Below, piece after piece: positions 9,558-18,028 of a stretch of DNA of 64,000 nt (position 1 is its first letter; every line of letters starts with the position of its first letter). The notes below the pieces were generated by a model that saw nothing but the letters and a program-made list of their open reading frames with translations, was not told the origin of the DNA and searched no databases. The stretch is from Bacterioplanoides sp965219715. GTDB taxonomy: Bacteria > Pseudomonadota > Gammaproteobacteria > Pseudomonadales > Oceanobacteraceae. The stretch spans positions 62,001 through 126,000 of the forward strand of contig NZ_OZ244785.1 of assembly GCF_965219715.1 (NCBI RefSeq), read 5' to 3'. A program made the translations under genes and the position numbers.

Positions 9558-9574
9558 TGTGTTGAGGTCGCAAA

Positions 9575-10945
9575 ATGAAGAAAAATAATTGGATCGCGGC
9601 AGGTGCACTGGCACTGTCTTTGGCAGCTCCGTCGTTAATGGCGGCTGTTTCGGTCGAACAGGCCGAGCGCCTGAAAAATGAATTAACGCCTTTAGGTGCC
9701 GAGCGCGCCGGCAACAAAAGCGGAGATATTCCGCCATGGCGTGGTGGTTTAACTCTGCCACCGGTTGAGTACTCAAAAGCAGGTCAGCATCACCCTGACC
9801 CGTATGCAGCGGATAAGCCGTTGTTCACTATTACTGCGGCGAATATGAAGCAGTATCAGGAATTTCTGACCGATGGCCAGAAGGCCATGTTCAAAACCTA
9901 TCCTGATACGTTCAGAATGCCGATCTATCAAACCCGTCGTACCGCAGCGGCGCCAGAATGGGTTTATGACAACACCTATAAAAACGCTTTGCGTGCTGAG
10001 CTGGCCGAGAATGGTAACGGCTTACTGTATGCCTATGGTGGTATTCCTTTCCCAATCGCTCAGAACGGTCTGGAAGCAATCTGGAACCACATTACCCGCT
10101 GGCGTGGTGTTTATCTGACCCGCCGTGCTTCGGAAATTGCAGTACAGGTTAATGGCGATTACTCGCTGGTAACGGTTCAGCAGGAAGTTGAATTTAACTA
10201 CTACCGTCAGGATCGCAGCATCAACGATCTGGACAATATTCTGTTCTACTATCTGTCATTTACCAAGGCACCTGCGCGTCTGGCGGGTGGTGCGGTATTG
10301 GTTCATGAAACTCTGAACCAGGTCGATGAGCCTCGCCAGGCATGGGGTTATAACGCCGGTCAGCGCCGTGTACGTCGTGCACCGAACCTGGCTTATGACA
10401 CGCCAATTGCAGCGGCTGACGGCCTGCGTTATGCCGATGACACCGATATGTTTAACGGTGCTCCGGATCGCTATGACTGGAAGCTGGTTGGTAAAAAAGA
10501 AGTCTATATCCCTTACAACAACTACAAGCTGAGCTCTAACCAGACCAGTTATGACGACATTATCAAGCCGGGCCACCTTAACCCTGGTTTCACACGCTAT
10601 GAAAAACACCGTGTGTGGGTTGTTGAAGCAAATCTGAAAGAGGGCAGCCGTCACGTTTATCACAAGCGTCGCTTCTACTTGGATGAAGATACCTGGGGTA
10701 TTGCAGCCGCAGATTTATACGATTCGGCCGGTGAGCTGTGGCGTGTGAACATGGCTTACATTAAGACCTTCTACGAGTTGCCGGTTACCTGGACAACGCT
10801 GGATGTGTTCCATGACCTGAAAGCGAAGCGTTATCACGTACAGGGTCTGGATAACGAAGAACAGAAAACCATCGACTTCAGTGACAAGCCGCCAGGCGAA
10901 CGTTACTTCACACCGTCGGAATTACGCCGACGTGGTCGTCGCTAA
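9575..10945 (+). CDS. DUF1329 family envelope protein
   Basis: This 456-residue protein opens with a clear signal peptide (basic MKKNNW, hydrophobic core, cleavage near MAA at about residue 24), so it is exported. The rest matches DUF1329, a family related in fold to LolA/LolB-like lipid-binding proteins. It lacks a lipobox cysteine and is probably periplasmic. In many proteobacteria DUF1329 genes sit beside DUF1302, Ycf48-like and MMPL genes; here the last two follow directly while DUF1302 is absent from the window. An envelope lipid or hydrophobic-compound transport role is inferred from that context. Confidence 0.88.
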   Translation: MKKNNWIAAGALALSLAAPSLMAAVSVEQAERLKNELTPLGAERAGNKSGDIPPWRGGLTLPPVEYSKAGQHHPDPYAADKPLFTITAANMKQYQEFLTDGQKAMFKTYPDTFRMPIYQTRRTAAAPEWVYDNTYKNALRAELAENGNGLLYAYGGIPFPIAQNGLEAIWNHITRWRGVYLTRRASEIAVQVNGDYSLVTVQQEVEFNYYRQDRSINDLDNILFYYLSFTKAPARLAGGAVLVHETLNQVDEPRQAWGYNAGQRRVRRAPNLAYDTPIAAADGLRYADDTDMFNGAPDRYDWKLVGKKEVYIPYNNYKLSSNQTSYDDIIKPGHLNPGFTRYEKHRVWVVEANLKEGSRHVYHKRRFYLDEDTWGIAAADLYDSAGELWRVNMAYIKTFYELPVTWTTLDVFHDLKAKRYHVQGLDNEEQKTIDFSDKPPGERYFTPSELRRRGRR

Positions 10946-10960
10946 TCCTTAAGTATGAAT

Positions 10961-10988
10961 GCGGATGGTGCTTTTGCCCATCCGTTTT
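10961..10988 (+). terminator. Probable intrinsic terminator after DUF1329 gene
   Basis: CGGATGG pairs with CCATCCG around a 9-base loop, followed by TTTT. It lies 16 bases after the DUF1329 stop and would partly separate it from the Ycf48-like gene. Confidence 0.6.
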
Positions 10989-11130
10989 CATATGTGGAAC
11001 AATCGATACGGATAATCGTGAATTAGACCTAAAATGGCTTAACATTTCGTAACAACGGGGCGTTAGTCATTGATAACATCGTCGGCTAGACTAGCTGCCT
11101 TCCGACATTAGTATAAGAACGGAGCCCTTT

Positions 11131-12357
11131 ATGAGGTTTAATTTGGTTCAGCCGGATGCTGCTTTGGGGAAAGCGCATTGTTCAGGCTTACGCCAGTTTT
11201 TGGTCATTCTGACCGTGGTTTTTTCTCAACTGTTTTTTGCTCAGGCCAGCCAGGCGAAGTGGAAAGATCCACTGGACACGCCGGCAGCTTCAACGGCTAA
11301 GGCACACAAAGCATTATTATTAGATGTTGTTCGGGCAGGGCAGCGTTTGGTTGCCGTTGGTGGCCATGGACACATCATTTATTCCGACGATAACGGTCGC
11401 AGCTGGCAGCAGGCCCGGGTTCCGGTCAGTGTGACGTTAACAGCCGTATATTTTTCCTCAGCCAAGCATGGCTGGGCTGTTGGTCATGATGGCGTGATTC
11501 TGATGTCGAACGATTCCGGTCAGAGCTGGAAACGTCAGTTTGATGGTTACAGTGCTAACAAAGCGATTGTAGCCGCAGCTAAAGATAAGAAGCAGCAGGC
11601 TCAGGCAGCGTTGGATGCTGCAGAAGCGTCGAATAACACAGTGCTGATTGAAGAAGCTGAGATGGCGCTGGAAACGGCTACTTATTCTCTTGAAGATGCC
11701 GAATACGATGCCAGCACCGGTTCGACCAAGCCGTTTCTGGATGTTTGGTTCTATGATGCCCGCCGTGGCTTTGCGGTTGGTGCTTACGGCATGTTTTTCT
11801 ACACCTCCGATGGCGGCATTAACTGGAAAGATGTTTCTGCCCGTTTACCTAATCCGGAGCGTTTCCATCTGAACTCTATGACGCTGGTGGGGAATCGCTC
11901 ACTGGTGGTTGTTGGTGAGATGGGCATGATTCTGCGTTCAGACGATCTGGGCGAAACCTGGCACTCAATCCCTTCACCTTATGAAGGTTCTCTATTTGGT
12001 CTGATTAATGTTGGCGATCAGCAATTGCTGTTCGGTTTACGTGGTCATGTCTACAGCTCTTCCGATGCCGGCATCAGCTGGACGGAAATTATGACAGGTA
12101 GCGAGCAGACTCTGCTGGCCGGTGTTGTTGGTTTAAAAAATGCGGTACTGGTCGGTAACGGCGGTTCTGCAATTTTGTTCGATAAGGCATTAAAGAAAAG
12201 CCGTACGTTAATTCTCGAAGGCCGTAAAGCCTATGCCGCGGTTGCAGAAGCTTCCGATGGCAGCTTTATTCTGGTCGGCGAAGCAGGTGTTCAACTGCTG
12301 AGCGCAACCGGAGAATTAATTGATCAAACCGTGAGTATGGCTGCAGGAGACTTCTGA
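11131..12357 (+). CDS. Ycf48/BNR-repeat beta-propeller protein, exported
   Basis: The 408-residue protein begins with a long n-region and a hydrophobic segment ending in AQASQA (about residue 42), consistent with a signal peptide. It then shows repeated Asp-box/BNR units (for example SDDNGRSW, SNDSGQSW, TSDGGINW, SDDLGETW, SSDAGISW), the signature of Ycf48/sialidase-type beta-propellers. A helical insert rich in Ala and Glu (about residues 140-190) interrupts the propeller. It has a GGAG ribosome site and is followed after 2 bases by the MMPL transporter, with which it is presumably co-translated. Family members in this context are thought to assist an MMPL transporter. Confidence 0.88.
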   Translation: MRFNLVQPDAALGKAHCSGLRQFLVILTVVFSQLFFAQASQAKWKDPLDTPAASTAKAHKALLLDVVRAGQRLVAVGGHGHIIYSDDNGRSWQQARVPVSVTLTAVYFSSAKHGWAVGHDGVILMSNDSGQSWKRQFDGYSANKAIVAAAKDKKQQAQAALDAAEASNNTVLIEEAEMALETATYSLEDAEYDASTGSTKPFLDVWFYDARRGFAVGAYGMFFYTSDGGINWKDVSARLPNPERFHLNSMTLVGNRSLVVVGEMGMILRSDDLGETWHSIPSPYEGSLFGLINVGDQQLLFGLRGHVYSSSDAGISWTEIMTGSEQTLLAGVVGLKNAVLVGNGGSAILFDKALKKSRTLILEGRKAYAAVAEASDGSFILVGEAGVQLLSATGELIDQTVSMAAGDF

Positions 12358-12359
12358 TA

Positions 12360-14843
12360 ATGGCTGAACAAAAACATCATTTTTCTTCGGAGCCAGAACA
12401 TTACATCCTGTCTCCGGAAACCGAACCTATGCTGGAGCGGTTGTTCTTTAACAATCGCTTCCTGGTGTTGCTGATTCTGACCGCATTAACCGCTGTTTTT
12501 GCTTATGGTCTGACGAAGGTGAAACTGGATTCCAGTATTGAAAAGTACATCCCGCTGAATCACGAGTACATCCAGAATTTCCTGGTGCATAAAGACTCGA
12601 TGAAAAGTGGCGTTGCCAACGTGAAAATCTCCGTTGAATCGACCCAGGGCGAAATTTTCACCAAAGAATACATGGAAACCCTGAGCAAAATTAACGATGA
12701 AGTTTTCTTCGTTAAAGGTGTTGATCGCTCGGGTATGAAATCCCTGTGGACGCCAAATGTACGCTGGACCGAAGTAACGGAAGAGGGCTTCCAGGGTGGT
12801 CCGGTTATTCCAAGTACTTACGACGGTTCTGAAAACAGCCTGGAGCAGGTACGTCAGAACGTCTTGAAATCCGGTCAGGTTGGACGTCTGGTTTCTAACG
12901 ACTTCCGTTCATCGATTATTGATGTCCCTTTAGTTGAGAAGGACCCGGATACCGGTGAGAAGCTGAACTATCAGCAGTTCTCCCATGATCTGGAAGAGAA
13001 AATCCGCGCCAAATATGGCGATGACAACTACCGTATCTACATTACTGGCACACCGAAAAAACTGGGCGACCTGTTAGACGGTGCTGGCAAAATTGCGATC
13101 TTCTTCCTGATGGCAATGGGCGCAACAGCCGTTCTGCTGTTCCTGTATTCCCGCTGTATCAAAGGAACCATTGTTCCGATTCTGGCATCTCTGATTGCGG
13201 TTGTATGGCAATTGGGTGCGCTGGCTCTGATGGGCTACACCGTTGATTTGTATTCGGTATTGGTACCTTTCCTGGTGTTTGCGATTGGTATCAGTCATGC
13301 GGTTCAGATCATTTCTGGTATCGCAATTGAAGCGGGTAAAGGTGAAAACCGCCTGATGGCTGCGCGTAAAGCGTTCCGTGGCTTGTACGTGCCTGGCATG
13401 CTGGCATTAATGAGTGATGCGATGGGCTTCCTGACGCTGCTGTTTATTGATATCGGCGTGATTCAGGAGCTGGCGGTTTCTGCATCGGTTGGTGTTGCCA
13501 TGATCATTATTACCAATCTGGTATTGCTGCCGATTATCATGTCGTACATCGGTATCAGCGCCAGCGGTATTCGTCATGCTGAGAAAACCGAAAAATCTGA
13601 ACCTAAGTTATGGAAATTCCTGTCTCACTTTGCAACCCGCAAAGTGGCGCCTTTCCCGATTATTATTGCTATCGCGATGGCGATTGGTGGCTACTTCGTC
13701 AGTCAGGATCTGAAAATTGGTGACCTTGATAAAGGTGCTCCGGAGCTGCGCGCGGATTCCCGCTATAACCTCGATAACGACTTTATGGTGAGTAACTACT
13801 CCACCAGTTCCGACCTGCTGGTTGTGATGGTGGAAACGGCGAAAGAGCAATGTAACTCTTATAAGGTGATGGACGCTGTGGACCGCTTTATGTGGTACAT
13901 GGAAAACGTTCCGGGTGTGCAATCGACCACCTCGCTGGTAACCGTTTCCAAGTTGGTTACCAAAGCAATGAATGAAGGCAACCTGAACTGGTCAGCGCTG
14001 TCACGTAACCAGACCATTCTGAATACGTCTATCCAGCGTGCACCGAGTTCACTGCTGAATTCAGAGTGCTCAATGGCGCCGGTAATTGTTTATCTGAATG
14101 ACCACAAAGCTGAGACGCTGGAAACAGCCGTTAAAGCGGTGGAAGATTTCAAAACTCAGTACGACGATCAGGTGGATCAGAAGTACTTTGGTTACAGCAT
14201 CTCTGAAATCGATCAGGCAATTGCTGATGGTGAGATCGATTCTGTACCGGTACGTTTCCAGTTGGCATCGGGTAACGCAGGTATTGAGGCGGCAACCAAC
14301 CAGGTGATTGCTGACGCGCAAAACACCATGCTGATCTTTGTATATGTGGTGGTATTCCTGCTGTGTTTCGCAACTTTCCGCTCGTTTACGGCAGTTGCTT
14401 GTATCATCATCCCATTAGCTCTGACCTCGGTACTGAGCCAGGCGCTGATGACTTACCTGGGTATTGGTGTGAAAGTAGCTACGCTACCGGTAATTGCGCT
14501 GGGTGTGGGTATCGGTGTTGACTACGGTATCTATATCTACAGCCGTCTGGAAGTGATGATTATTGCTGGTAAGTCTCTGCAGGAGTCTTTCCTGGAGACG
14601 CTGAAATCGACAGGTAAAGCAGTAAGCTTCACGGGTGTTACCCTGGCATTGGGTGTTGCGACCTGGATCTTCTCTCCGATCAAGTTCCAGGCCGATATGG
14701 GAATTTTGCTGACCTTTATGTTCCTGTGGAACATGCTGGGCGCATTGATCCTGTTGCCAGCTCTGGCTCACTTCCTGCTGAGTCCTGAGCGAATTGTTAA
14801 GCGCCATAACAAACGCCACGGTGATGTGCCACCGGCGGGTTAA
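12360..14843 (+). CDS. MMPL/RND superfamily transporter
   Basis: This 827-residue inner-membrane protein has the duplicated RND layout: a first transmembrane helix (about residues 30-50), a large periplasmic loop, a cluster of about five helices, then the same pattern again. The motif GVGIGVDYGIYIY in the second cluster is typical of MMPL/HpnN-type transporters. Such proteins move lipids, hopanoids or hydrophobic metabolites using proton motive force. AGGAG lies 10 bases before the ATG. Together with the DUF1329 and Ycf48-like genes it forms a likely export unit. The cargo cannot be read from sequence. Confidence 0.92.
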   Translation: MAEQKHHFSSEPEHYILSPETEPMLERLFFNNRFLVLLILTALTAVFAYGLTKVKLDSSIEKYIPLNHEYIQNFLVHKDSMKSGVANVKISVESTQGEIFTKEYMETLSKINDEVFFVKGVDRSGMKSLWTPNVRWTEVTEEGFQGGPVIPSTYDGSENSLEQVRQNVLKSGQVGRLVSNDFRSSIIDVPLVEKDPDTGEKLNYQQFSHDLEEKIRAKYGDDNYRIYITGTPKKLGDLLDGAGKIAIFFLMAMGATAVLLFLYSRCIKGTIVPILASLIAVVWQLGALALMGYTVDLYSVLVPFLVFAIGISHAVQIISGIAIEAGKGENRLMAARKAFRGLYVPGMLALMSDAMGFLTLLFIDIGVIQELAVSASVGVAMIIITNLVLLPIIMSYIGISASGIRHAEKTEKSEPKLWKFLSHFATRKVAPFPIIIAIAMAIGGYFVSQDLKIGDLDKGAPELRADSRYNLDNDFMVSNYSTSSDLLVVMVETAKEQCNSYKVMDAVDRFMWYMENVPGVQSTTSLVTVSKLVTKAMNEGNLNWSALSRNQTILNTSIQRAPSSLLNSECSMAPVIVYLNDHKAETLETAVKAVEDFKTQYDDQVDQKYFGYSISEIDQAIADGEIDSVPVRFQLASGNAGIEAATNQVIADAQNTMLIFVYVVVFLLCFATFRSFTAVACIIIPLALTSVLSQALMTYLGIGVKVATLPVIALGVGIGVDYGIYIYSRLEVMIIAGKSLQESFLETLKSTGKAVSFTGVTLALGVATWIFSPIKFQADMGILLTFMFLWNMLGALILLPALAHFLLSPERIVKRHNKRHGDVPPAG

Positions 14844-14857
14844 TCGGCAGAGATAAT

Positions 14858-14911
14858 AAAAAGCGGTGTTAGCTTGATGTTAATCACATTAAGATAGCAC
14901 CGCTTTTTTTG
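14858..14911 (+). terminator. Intrinsic terminator after MMPL gene
   Basis: A long imperfect stem starts with AAAAGCGGTG and closes with CACCGCTTTTTTT, with further pairing inside (CTTGATGT / ACATTAAG). It is 15 bases after the MMPL stop and just before the next gene. Confidence 0.85.
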
Positions 14912-14933
14912 TGTCATTAAATCGAGGAATGGA

Positions 14934-15749
14934 ATGAAAAGTCGTCTGGGTCTGGAAGCTGAACTGCCGGTAGTCGATATTGTGCAGGAAGCGGTTGAGC
15001 TGCTCTGGGAAAAGCGTGTGGACGTTATTCGGATGTTCCTGCCAGCCATTTTGATTCTTGCGGCGATCGATTGGGCCAGTCAGCACTTCTTTCCTGGCGA
15101 TGCGGAAGCCGAGGTGCCGGTTTTTCATCCTGAACAACTGATATTTGTGCTTGCTTCCGTTGTACTCAGCATATTAATGGCGACGGCTTGTCACCGGTTC
15201 ACCTTGTTGCCGAAAGAAGGCTGGAATGCCAACGCTATCCATAGTTTTGGTCGTAATGAATTTCGCTATTTGCTGCGTGGCCTGCAAATCGCTGTTTGTT
15301 GTGTGGTGGTGTTCTTCTCTGTGATGATGAGCTTAATGGCGCTTGTGGGTCCTGAGCGGGCGATATTTGCCGTGGCGGTGGCCGTGATGCTGATGCTGTA
15401 TATCTGGTCGCGGTTATCCATCACCTTGCCTGAAGTTGCGTTGGGCACAAAGTCGGACCTGGCGCGCGCCTGGTCTATTAGTAAAGGCAATGGCAGCCGG
15501 TTGGTTGTGGTTGTTTGGGTAGTGCCGATTATTATGGCGTTGCCGTTCTGGCTGGCCTTTATGGCAGAAGACGCATCGGGTTTGCTGAATTATCTGGCCG
15601 CATTTGGCATTTATCTGACAACCTTGGTTGGTTTGGTGATGTTGTCGCTTTCGTACCGGTTTTTGCTCGATTTTTATGAAGGCGAAGAGCAGTCACAGCA
15701 GCCACAGCAGCCGCAATCACAATCCGATGACAGCAGCTTTGATGCCTGA
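14934..15749 (+). CDS. Multi-pass membrane protein of unknown function
   Basis: The 271-residue protein has about six hydrophobic segments (near residues 37-55, 66-85, 115-135, 137-155, 185-205, 215-235) and a short cytoplasmic tail rich in Gln, Pro and Ser. A GAGGAATGGA sequence precedes the ATG. I do not recognise a characterised family; the layout resembles YciC/BPSS1780-type small membrane proteins. It is separated from the MMPL gene by a terminator and followed after 5 bases by the AraC-type regulator, so those two may be co-transcribed. Confidence 0.75.
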   Translation: MKSRLGLEAELPVVDIVQEAVELLWEKRVDVIRMFLPAILILAAIDWASQHFFPGDAEAEVPVFHPEQLIFVLASVVLSILMATACHRFTLLPKEGWNANAIHSFGRNEFRYLLRGLQIAVCCVVVFFSVMMSLMALVGPERAIFAVAVAVMLMLYIWSRLSITLPEVALGTKSDLARAWSISKGNGSRLVVVVWVVPIIMALPFWLAFMAEDASGLLNYLAAFGIYLTTLVGLVMLSLSYRFLLDFYEGEEQSQQPQQPQSQSDDSSFDA

Positions 15750-15754
15750 TCATT

Positions 15755-16780
15755 ATGAAGTTAGGTGATGTTTCGGTAGCGATTGTCGAGGTCATGGGCA
15801 GGGCGGTTGAGTCGCTTGGTGGAGATCCGGCAGCTCAGTTTGAGCAATATCAGATGGATCAGGTGAAGCTGAATTCGCCGGATGCGCGAATCAGTATTCC
15901 GCGCTTTATGCGTCTGGGTCACGCCTGTATCGAGGCCCATCAGATTCCCTGGTTAGGGCTTGAAATGGGGCGCTTGACCTCAGCAGGCAGTCTTGGGCTG
16001 GCAGGCCTGGTTGCTCAGACGGCTCCCGATGTTCGTGTGGCTTGTACGGCTATTGCAGAATTTGAATTACTATCATCCTTTAACGCTCGTGGGCGCTCTG
16101 GCTTTTACCTCGAAAACGGCGATGGCGTCGCCAATTTTTATTCGATCAGTCCTTATAACGAATACAACCTGTTTGTGGTTGATTCGGTGTTAGCTGGTTG
16201 GGTGAGAATGCTGCAATGGCTGAGTGGCCGTGATGACCTGGTAAAGCGTGTCGAATTTGAATTCCGTGCTCCGGCATACAGTGATCAGTACGATCAGTAT
16301 TTTGATTGTGACGTGCGCTTTGGTGCTGAGCGAAACGCTGTTGTGATTCATGATTGGGCGCTGGCATTGCCGTCGCTCCATCGTTGTGCATCGACACATC
16401 AGGGATTAAAACAGCTGGCTGAGCGCGAATTAGAGCGTGTGCGCCTCGGTTTGAGTTTCAGGGAGGTGATTGAGCGCGCCATTGGGCCGCTGTTGAAAGG
16501 GCAGACGCCAACCCTTGATATGGTTGCTCATCGTCTGAATATGGCGCCCTGGACCGTTAGGCGGCGTCTCAATGCTGAAGGTATCAGCTTCCAACAAGTG
16601 ATGAATGATACGCGACGGGATCTGGCGGTCAGTTACGTGCGTGATACAACGTTAACCTTGGGAGAGATTGCGTTTCTGCTGGGGTTTGGCTCGACGGCTG
16701 CGTTTCAGCGGGCCTTTAAACGATGGACCGGGCAAGCGCCCGGTCGTTTCAGAGAAGATGCTCGTGGCCGGTTAAGTTAG
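15755..16780 (+). CDS. AraC family regulator with OruR/ArgR-type ligand domain
   Basis: This 341-residue protein has the N-terminal domain found in OruR-like AraC regulators (conserved RFMRLGHACIEA and WLGLEMGRLTSAGSLGL), and a C-terminal AraC DNA-binding domain with two helix-turn-helix units ending in the signature LGEIAFLLGFGSTAAFQRAFKRWTGQAPGRFR-like segment (about residues 300-335). Relatives often control lipid or hydrophobic-substrate genes. Its position right after the MMPL cluster makes that cluster a plausible target. The ATG has no strong ribosome site but follows the previous stop by 5 bases, suggesting coupling. Confidence 0.9.
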   Translation: MKLGDVSVAIVEVMGRAVESLGGDPAAQFEQYQMDQVKLNSPDARISIPRFMRLGHACIEAHQIPWLGLEMGRLTSAGSLGLAGLVAQTAPDVRVACTAIAEFELLSSFNARGRSGFYLENGDGVANFYSISPYNEYNLFVVDSVLAGWVRMLQWLSGRDDLVKRVEFEFRAPAYSDQYDQYFDCDVRFGAERNAVVIHDWALALPSLHRCASTHQGLKQLAERELERVRLGLSFREVIERAIGPLLKGQTPTLDMVAHRLNMAPWTVRRRLNAEGISFQQVMNDTRRDLAVSYVRDTTLTLGEIAFLLGFGSTAAFQRAFKRWTGQAPGRFREDARGRLS

Positions 16781-16801
16781 CTGGCCAGCGGGCAAGAGCA
16801 T
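16758..16801. terminator. Structured convergent region between AraC gene and micro-ORF
   Basis: ATGCTC and GAGCAT form outer arms, and CTGGCCAG is an inner palindrome. The element spans the stop codons of both converging genes and could slow transcription on both strands. There is no T-run, so terminator function is uncertain. Confidence 0.3.
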
Positions 16802-16881
16802 TACAGCTCTACTGCGTCATCAACGTCGTCGTCAAAATCGTCATAACCGACGTCGAGCAGATCATCAATATAATCAGACAT
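16801..16881 (-). CDS. 26-residue highly acidic micropeptide (predicted)
   Basis: The minus strand has an ATG at 16881 with a near-ideal GGAGG ribosome site six bases upstream, and a 26-codon frame ending at 16801. The peptide starts MSDYIDDLLDVGYDDFDDD and holds 11 Asp plus 1 Glu and no basic residue. The frame is open further up to an ATG at 16980 (59 residues in all), but that extension would be encoded partly by the ribosome site itself and has no such site of its own, so the short form is preferred. A good promoter lies about 120 bases upstream (16998-17025). I recognise no family. It is too short for usual gene callers. Confidence 0.6.
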   Translation of the reverse strand: MSDYIDDLLDVGYDDFDDDVDDAVEL

Positions 16882-16951
16882 AATTGTCCTCCTTCGTTTC
16901 CTTAATTTCTTACTACCTGAATTCCTTATCCAGGCTTCTGGCTGGTTTTCT

Positions 16952-16979
16952 TTGATGCTGATGTATGGACTTAGCATCA
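16952..16979 (-). other. Hairpin in leader of the acidic micropeptide gene
   Basis: GATGCT and AGCATC pair across a short loop in the transcribed leader, just after the predicted promoter. It may stabilise the short message or regulate it. Confidence 0.35.
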
Positions 16980-16997
16980 TGCGTGCCAGATTTGCTA

Positions 16998-17025
16998 ATC
17001 ATATCGAATCTGACCTCGTGGTCAA
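16998..17025 (-). promoter_or_regulatory. Sigma-70 type promoter for the acidic micropeptide
   Basis: On the minus strand TTGACC and TATGAT are separated by 16 bases, a good match to the vegetative consensus. It lies between the tRNA array and the micro-ORF and points to the micro-ORF. Confidence 0.65.
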
Positions 17026-17162
17026 GAAAATAGACAGGTTCAGAGTCAAACTGATTGCGGAGGACTGTAAAGCAGTTAGATGAACGACAGATGACAAAAA
17101 CAGATAGTAGGAAGCTATTTGTCGAAGATATTTAGAAAAAATAGATAGGGTAAAGCAAGAAA

Positions 17163-17239
17163 TGGCGGACTGGACGGGACTCGAACCCGCGACCCCCGGC
17201 GTGACAGGCCGGTATTCTAACCAACTGAACTACCAGTCC
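17163..17239 (-). tRNA. tRNA-Asp (GTC), copy 3 in transcription order
   Basis: The 77-base minus-strand gene folds as a cloverleaf with acceptor arms GGACTGG/CCAGTCC, discriminator G and an encoded CCA. The anticodon loop CTGTCAC gives anticodon GTC. It is identical in its body to the other two Asp copies nearby. Confidence 0.95.
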
Positions 17240-17271
17240 GCATAAGTCACTGTTTAACCACTTTGAGGTAG

Positions 17272-17347
17272 TGGTGGGTGATGACGGGATCGAACCGCCG
17301 ACCCTCTGCTTGTAAGGCAGATGCTCTCCCAGCTGAGCTAATCACCC
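17272..17347 (-). tRNA. tRNA-Val (TAC), copy 3
   Basis: The 76-base minus-strand gene has acceptor arms GGGTGAT/ATCACCC, discriminator A and an encoded CCA. The anticodon loop CTTACAA gives anticodon TAC. It is followed 32 bases later by a tRNA-Asp. Confidence 0.95.
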
Positions 17348-17370
17348 AAATTTTTACATCTCAGGAAAGA

Positions 17371-17447
17371 TGGCGGACTGGACGGGACTCGAACCCGCGA
17401 CCCCCGGCGTGACAGGCCGGTATTCTAACCAACTGAACTACCAGTCC
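17371..17447 (-). tRNA. tRNA-Asp (GTC), copy 2
   Basis: Same sequence and fold as the other Asp copies, with anticodon GTC and encoded CCA. The spacer to the next tRNA-Val is almost identical to that in copy 3, which shows a recent tandem duplication. Confidence 0.95.
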
Positions 17448-17481
17448 GCATAAGTCACATTGTTTAACCACTTTGAGGTAG

Positions 17482-17557
17482 TGGTGGGTGATGACGGGAT
17501 CGAACCGCCGACCCTCTGCTTGTAAGGCAGATGCTCTCCCAGCTGAGCTAATCACCC
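17482..17557 (-). tRNA. tRNA-Val (TAC), copy 2
   Basis: Same sequence and fold as the other Val copies, with anticodon TAC and encoded CCA. Confidence 0.95.
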
Positions 17558-17606
17558 ATTTTGTTTTCGCAAAAGTGCGAAATCAAAAGTTCGATTTAAC
17601 GAAAGA

Positions 17607-17683
17607 TGGCGGACTGGACGGGACTCGAACCCGCGACCCCCGGCGTGACAGGCCGGTATTCTAACCAACTGAACTACCAGTCC
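17607..17683 (-). tRNA. tRNA-Asp (GTC), copy 1
   Basis: Anticodon GTC with encoded CCA. The flanking spacer differs from the other two units, marking the boundary of the more recent duplication. Confidence 0.95.
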
Positions 17684-17712
17684 ATCGTTTCGTAAATCGC
17701 TGCTTCACGGTT

Positions 17713-17788
17713 TGGTGGGTGATGACGGGATCGAACCGCCGACCCTCTGCTTGTAAGGCAGATGCTCTCCCAGCTGAGCTAATCACCC
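17713..17788 (-). tRNA. tRNA-Val (TAC), copy 1, first gene of the array
   Basis: Anticodon TAC with encoded CCA. It is the promoter-proximal gene of the six-tRNA transcript, starting about 22 bases after the predicted -10 element. Confidence 0.95.
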
Positions 17789-17810
17789 TTCCCCGTAAAA
17801 GCGAGGTCGC

Positions 17811-17838
17811 ATTCTACTCAGAATCCGCAGGGTGTCAA
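17811..17838 (-). promoter_or_regulatory. Stable-RNA promoter of the tRNA array
   Basis: On the minus strand TTGACA and TAGAAT are separated by 16 bases. A GC-rich discriminator (GCGACCTCGC) follows, as in stringently controlled tRNA/rRNA promoters. Upstream are A/T tracts (about 17845-17880) resembling an UP element. Confidence 0.85.
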
Positions 17839-17965
17839 ACATTTATTTAAGACTTTTTTAGTTTTTTTTAATTTTTTCAGTAACTTGCGCGAATTTAAGG
17901 CATTTTGAACGGAAACTGATCAGAGTTGTTTAATCGTTGTTCATTTCTGGTTTTGAGAAAAACAG

Positions 17966-18004
17966 AAAAAAGCCGCCGATGAAATTTTCAGCGGCGGCTT
18001 TTTA
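17966..18004 (-). terminator. Intrinsic terminator of the RND efflux operon
   Basis: Read on the minus strand, AGCCGCCG and CGGCGGCT form a strong stem followed by a T-run. It lies 25 bases beyond the stop of the RND permease gene. Confidence 0.9.
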
Positions 18005-18028
18005 CGTACTAACGACGGGTTCAGCGAA

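Larger units (their letters stand above)
17163..17788 (-). repeat. Three tandem Val-Asp tRNA units
   Basis: The pair tRNA-Val/tRNA-Asp occurs three times in a row. The two distal units share nearly identical spacers (for example TTTAACCACTTTGAGGTAG upstream of the coding-strand Val end), so they arose by a roughly 210-bp duplication. Confidence 0.9.

Noticed and set aside
16801..16980. 59-residue long form of the acidic micropeptide
   Set aside because: The added part encodes the ribosome site itself and has no site of its own; the short form is better supported.
17361..17555. ORF across tRNA genes
   Set aside because: Made of tRNA-Asp and tRNA-Val sequence read as codons.
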